Origin: Karalla daura
Lineage: Eukaryota; Chordata; Actinopteri; Chaetodontiformes; Leiognathidae
Direction of reading: 5' to 3'
DNA length: 64,000 nt
Assembly: GCA_029224185.1 (NCBI GenBank)
Contig: CM055205.1
Coordinates: forward strand, 2,981,761-3,045,760
Under the pieces are notes generated by a model. It was not told where the DNA came from and ran no database searches. It saw only the letters and a program-made list of their open reading frames with translations. Numbering within the stretch: the stretch's first letter is position 1; every line of letters begins with the position of its first letter. The translations under genes were made by a program, and so were the position numbers. Positions 60,149 to 64,000 of this stretch are shown in pieces.

Positions 60149-62140
60149 ATGCTGGAGTCAATAAAAGTTACAGGTAGGATCGATACCGAGAGCAGTTCGT
60201 CTGCTTTGCGGGCGGTTGACCTTATAAACGAATTGTTAACGTATCAATACTCCTAATTATAACTTTTCGTTGAACAGCTGCTCTGATACTTCCACCTGAC
60301 CAGCTAACTGTTATAGCTCAGCTCCAGCCAGTGATTGTATTCACATATACTCGCCGGGCGATACGAATGTGCGTATACAACAAAATCTGCATATAGTCCA
60401 TGGAGGATGATTTTGCTCGTTATTCTCTGTTTATATTGCACTACCAACAGCTCCTCCATTGCGTCCAATAACAACTATTGGACGCAATAGTGTCCAATAG
60501 TTGTGTGATTTTGCATTTGCGTTGAAGAGGCTCCTGGCAGTCCGAGAAGCATCCCCCCGAGCTTACTAACTGCTGAATCATGCTTATTATTGCCAATAAT
60601 ATGCCGTGTCTGATAGTTATAATGAGTGCCTCGGCTACCGCTCTTCGTGTGACACGCATGGATTTGATTGATTCTAGCCTAAAGGACGTCGGCTGAACCC
60701 GAAACGATGGGACGCAGCCAGCCAACGTGTTAGATAACAATATCTGATCTGGCGTCTGGGCAAACGGAGCGGAGGGCCAATCTGCGCTCTCCCCCTCCAG
60801 TGATCCCTGCGCTCGCCGAGCTTCCACCTCAGCGCCCCCGTCCCGGCAGAGTCCCCGCTCCGCGCCCCGTGATGAGATCCGATGAGGGCGATGCTCCCCG
60901 AGGCCGACTCGTGAGGATAAATAGCGCACAGCCGGGGGACTGCTGACGTGAGGGAAGACTCGCACGTGGGTCTAGGGAGCAGGCGAAGTCAGCCCCCCCC
61001 CCCCAGCAGCGTCGTAAAGCTGTCGATCTGTGGACCACAAGTTTTGTTCGCTGGCGCCTTTTTGGCATGATGCTAGGTTAGATCTAATTTTACCCTGCCT
61101 TGATAAGAAGATTAGCCTATGAAGTCTCGTCCATCGAGAGGATTCTGCGGTAAGCTGCCAAACAGATTCCCTTGTCACTGCCCTCTCGCCTCCGCCTCTT
61201 TCAGAGAGACTCCGCTGGCCAGAGGTAGAGATGTCCAAGAAGTGCGTCCTGAACTCCAACGACCGGGCGCTGAGTCCCAGCCAGGTCTACCTGGAGAAGA
61301 TCTCCTCCGGCGTCCTCCAAGAGCTCCTCGCCGCCCGCCCCGGCAGCTACGACGACCTGCTGCGGTCTGAGGAGGAGGAGGAGGAGGGGGAGAAGAAGAA
61401 GAGCCCCAAGCAGTCCCCGTGCAGGAGGCCCAAAACCTCCGCCGCCAAGTACGGCGCCGCGTTGGGCAAGAGGGCCCGGCCGGGGGCGGCTCCCAGGAGG
61501 GCGCGCGGCCCGGACAGCGGCGCCAAGCCCGCGCCGGCCGGCCGCGTCCTCTCCGCCAGCAGCTCCAACCTCCCGAAACCGGCCCGGGGCGTCATCGCCG
61601 TGGTGGGCAGCCCCGTGGGCCTGGCCCCGCGGGCCGCCCCCGCCCCCCGCCTCAGGAAGGCCCCCAGCTCCCCCCGCACCAGGCTGCCCCTGCTGCACAA
61701 GGCGGCGGCCGCCGCCGCCGCCGCCCGGGAGGCGGAGAACGCCCGGAGGCCGTGCGTCCTCGCCGCCGTCAAGCCGTGCAACGTGGAGAGGGAGAGGGCC
61801 AAGTTCTTCAAGTCCGACTTCAACTACAACCCGCAGTTCGAGTACGGCCGCCCCGTGTCCCCGCTGGTCCTGGCGCGGCACGGCGCCGCCTCGGACCGCT
61901 TCCTCGCGCAGGTAACGGGCCCCGTCACGGCCGGAGGCCGCGCGTCCGGACGGATGAGATCCGTCCGTGTCGGCAGCTCCAGCAAGCGAGACGTGGGTCG
62001 CCTGAAAACCTATCGCGAGTGTTGTTCTTTCTTCCCTCCCCCCGTCCTGCAGCTTGCAAAGCGGTACATGTTATGAATGCGATTGTGGACATTTCTCCAT
62101 CAAACACATATTGCACCTTGCGACCGGCACCACGACGGGG

Positions 62141-62173
<33 letters not shown>

Positions 62174-64000
62174 GGGGGGGGGTTAGCTGAGAACGTACAG
62201 CTCCAGAGAAATGCGCCCCTCGGGGTCACAGTGGCGGTCAGGTGGAGCATCTCCGGGGGCCTCGGGGGTTTGGAAGGTCCGAGGGCCTGCTCGGTCCGGC
62301 CGAGACGAGGGAGGGGGCCCAGCGGTCTGAGATGAGGGACGCGGTGGCCCGGGACGACCCGGGTGACAGGAGGATGTGGGAGGCTGCGTTCGCGGGGCAG
62401 TGGGAAGTGGCCCGGTGCTGGTGTTGCGTTGCGGGCCGCTTGAGTAACACAAGCTCACGGATTGTAAGACGAGGGCACGGGAAAGGCGGTAAAGTGAGCC
62501 GGCGGGGTCGTGTTCTGCGTTTCCTGCGGCCTCTCGGCCCCGCCTGGTCACGTTTCCCGCGCTCAGTGGAGAAATGGTTTCCCGAGGCGTGGAGCCGACC
62601 CCGCGCACATCACATATTCAGCGTGGCTTCATTCAGCGCAAAGCCCTGCTTGTATACTGCTCGTAATCGAAAACACAGCTCGCTAGCACCCGGACCGGGG
62701 GCGCACCGGACCGGGGGCGCCCCAGGGGGGACGTGTCACGTCGCGTGTCTGTCCTCTCACGTCGTTGCCTCTCTCGCGACAGGCGGTGCACATCATGGAG
62801 CTGGCGCTGCGGCGCTACGGCAGCTACGAGAAGTTCGAGCAGGCCACCGGGGGCGGCCTGCTCACCAAGAGCCGCGTCTGGCACGGCGTCAAGAAGTACA
62901 TGGAGAAGGAGGGCTGCCTGGGCGAGGTGAGGCACCCGAGACATGGTAAGCTCCGGGATGGGGTGGGGGGTGGGGGGTGGGGGCGGGGGGTTAGTCACCC
63001 TGGGGCTTTTACGTAACCCACAACAAACGCGCGTTACGTCATCGGGTTAATAACGGCCGGCGGGCGCGTTGACAACCACGTGCTCACGTGCGGCTTACGC
63101 CCAAGTGAGGTCCGTATGGGTGTGTATGAGGCACGTGACTGGAGAGGGAACTGTCATACCCTGGCTGCACGCATCTCTGCATCCGCATCTGGTAGAAGCA
63201 TCCATGTGCGCGTCTGCCAGACGCTCCATTTATTCTTTCTCATTGTGCGCTTAGAGAATAGAGGAGCCTTGAGTGGTGTGTGTGTGTGTGTGTGTGTGTG
63301 TCGACAGATTGTGGTGCAGGTGACGGACGACCTCCTGTCCAGAGCCTCCATGACGGTGGTGAACAGCCGGCCCACGCTGACCATCAACATCTCCACGGCC
63401 CGGGAGCACTGGCTGGAGGGCATGCTGCGGCACGAGATCGGTGGGTTGGATCCCTCTGGACCCCCCCCCCCCCACCCCCCAACCCCCGCTTTGCTCTCGG
63501 CGCTCTCCGTCCGCTCAGTGCTCGGTCTCCCGCGTTCCAGGCACGCACTACTTCCGCGGCATCAACAACTGCCACCAGCCGTGGGCCAGCAGCGCCGGCC
63601 GCAAGAGGCACGGCCTGAGGCCCCTGAACCCCACCGAGGAGGGCCTGGCCAGCATCCACAGCGTGCTGTTCCGCAGGGACCCCACGCTGTGGCGCGCCGC
63701 CCTGCTCTACTACACCGTCTACCAGGCCAGCCGCATGTCCTTCGCGCAGCTCTTCCACAGCCTGGGCCGCTTCGTGCAGGACCCCGCCACCCGCTGGGAC
63801 TACTGCGTCCGGGCCAAGCGGGGCCAGACCGACACGGCGCAGCCAGGCAAGGCCGACCCGGCCACGCATTCACGTTCCGTGACCGTACTCCCTCGCTCGC
63901 TCACTCACTCGTCCTCGTGTTCCAGGGTGCTTCAGCAAAGACCAGGTGTACCTGGAGGGCATCCTGAAGATCCTGAGGCACAGGGACAAGATCGACTTCC
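60149..64000 (+). CDS. matcap2: Tubulin carboxypeptidase MATCAP2 (KIAA0895), 5' part
   Basis: Plus-strand gene, partial at the window end. Coding exons: 60149-60173, 61205-61911, 62783-62926, 63308-63440, 63541-63846, 63926 to beyond 64000. The family are zinc carboxypeptidases acting on tubulin tails. The catalytic motif is HEIGTH (residues about 334-339, HExxxH, cut by an intron after the Ile codon), with a glutamate in NPTEEGLA (about 369-370) as likely third ligand. Family blocks: KFFKSDFNYNPQFEY, FEQATGGGLLTKS, RPTLTINISTAREHWLEGML, RWDYCVRAKRGQTDT and GCFSKDQVYLEGILKILRHR. The long exon at 61205 is very GC-rich and codes for a low-complexity stretch with poly-Glu and eight Ala. The first exon (MLESIKVT) is inferred from a good donor, CAG|GTAGGA, and matching phase; ATG at 61231 is the fallback start. 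Assignment to paralogue 2 rests on the head-to-head neighbour anln, as in human. The intron after 63846 uses a GC donor. Confidence 0.93.
60458..60504. repeat. matcap2: Two overlapping perfect 13-bp inverted repeats with three CCAAT motifs
   Basis: ATTGCGTCCAATA (60458-60470) pairs with TATTGGACGCAAT (60476-60488) across a 5-nt loop. ACAACTATTGGAC (60471-60483) pairs with GTCCAATAGTTGT (60492-60504) across 8 nt. The shared middle segment means only one hairpin can form at a time. It lies in the first intron of the matcap2 model. Confidence 0.95.
62142..62182. repeat. (GT)n-(G)n repeat in matcap2 intron
   Basis: Short TG run followed by about 26 G, in the intron between the exons ending at 61911 and starting at 62783. 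Confidence 0.95.
63274..63301. repeat. (TG)n microsatellite abutting a matcap2 acceptor
   Basis: The TG run ends 6 nt before the exon that starts at 63308, leaving only TCGACAG between. The usual pyrimidine tract is missing. Confidence 0.97.

Noticed and set aside
61201..61881. 226-codon minus-strand frame and 255-codon alternative frame over the matcap2 long exon
   Set aside because: They are shadow frames in an extremely GC-rich exon. The MSKKC frame continues into family-matching exons in phase.

Overview
This window is vertebrate nuclear DNA, almost certainly from a percomorph-type teleost fish; I cannot name the species. The evidence is small phase-consistent GT-AG introns (many about 80-400 bp), very dense microsatellites, fish-type transposon remnants, and protein exons that match vertebrate SDHAF3, TAC1, ASNS, ANLN and MATCAP2 (KIAA0895). 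There is no bacterial content, CRISPR array, tRNA or rRNA gene that I can see.

Layout: (1) 1-4253, the tail of sdhaf3 (+): most of its intron, the final coding exon and a polyadenylation signal. (2) 4.25-32.4 kb, a 28-kb gene-poor interval with a Tc1-type MITE, an RTE-like LINE remnant, a DIRS retrotransposon remnant, microsatellites, two perfect short-loop hairpins, a homeodomain/E-box palindrome and a CpG-rich non-coding block. (3) 32.4-36.1 kb, a complete five-coding-exon tac1 (+), encoding a 115-aa tachykinin precursor with one substance P and one neurokinin A, behind a TATA promoter rich in homeodomain-type sites. (4) 38.5-42.5 kb, complete asns (-), 11 coding exons, 561 aa, converging on tac1. 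(5) 42.5-48.1 kb, the asns 5' region, an L2-like LINE remnant and the anln 3' flank. (6) 48.2-57.8 kb, complete anln (-), 22 coding exons, 1159 aa, including a 19-nt microexon. (7) 57.8-60.1 kb, a divergent anln/matcap2 promoter interval containing a cell-cycle promoter signature, a GATA repeat and a perfect RFX X-box. (8) 60.1-64.0 kb, the 5' part of matcap2 (+), cut by the window end inside coding exon 6.

The gene order sdhaf3(+)-tac1(+)-asns(-) is the order known on human 7q21.3. The head-to-head anln/matcap2 pair is the one known on human 7p14.2; here the two blocks adjoin. The genes do not form one pathway: succinate dehydrogenase assembly, neuropeptide precursor, asparagine synthesis, cytokinesis scaffold, and tubulin carboxypeptidase. 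All exon boundaries of tac1, asns and anln close in frame from start to stop, so these models are strong.

I found no wholly new biological system. The best leads are regulatory and structural: overlapping, mutually exclusive inverted repeats carrying three CCAAT motifs upstream of matcap2; an exact X-box beside a ZNF143-like site; paired CCAAT plus CHR upstream of anln; a PBX-MEIS site and paired TAATCCC motifs in the tac1 promoter; splice sites whose upstream tract is a TG repeat; and an anln intron that is nearly all pyrimidine repeat.
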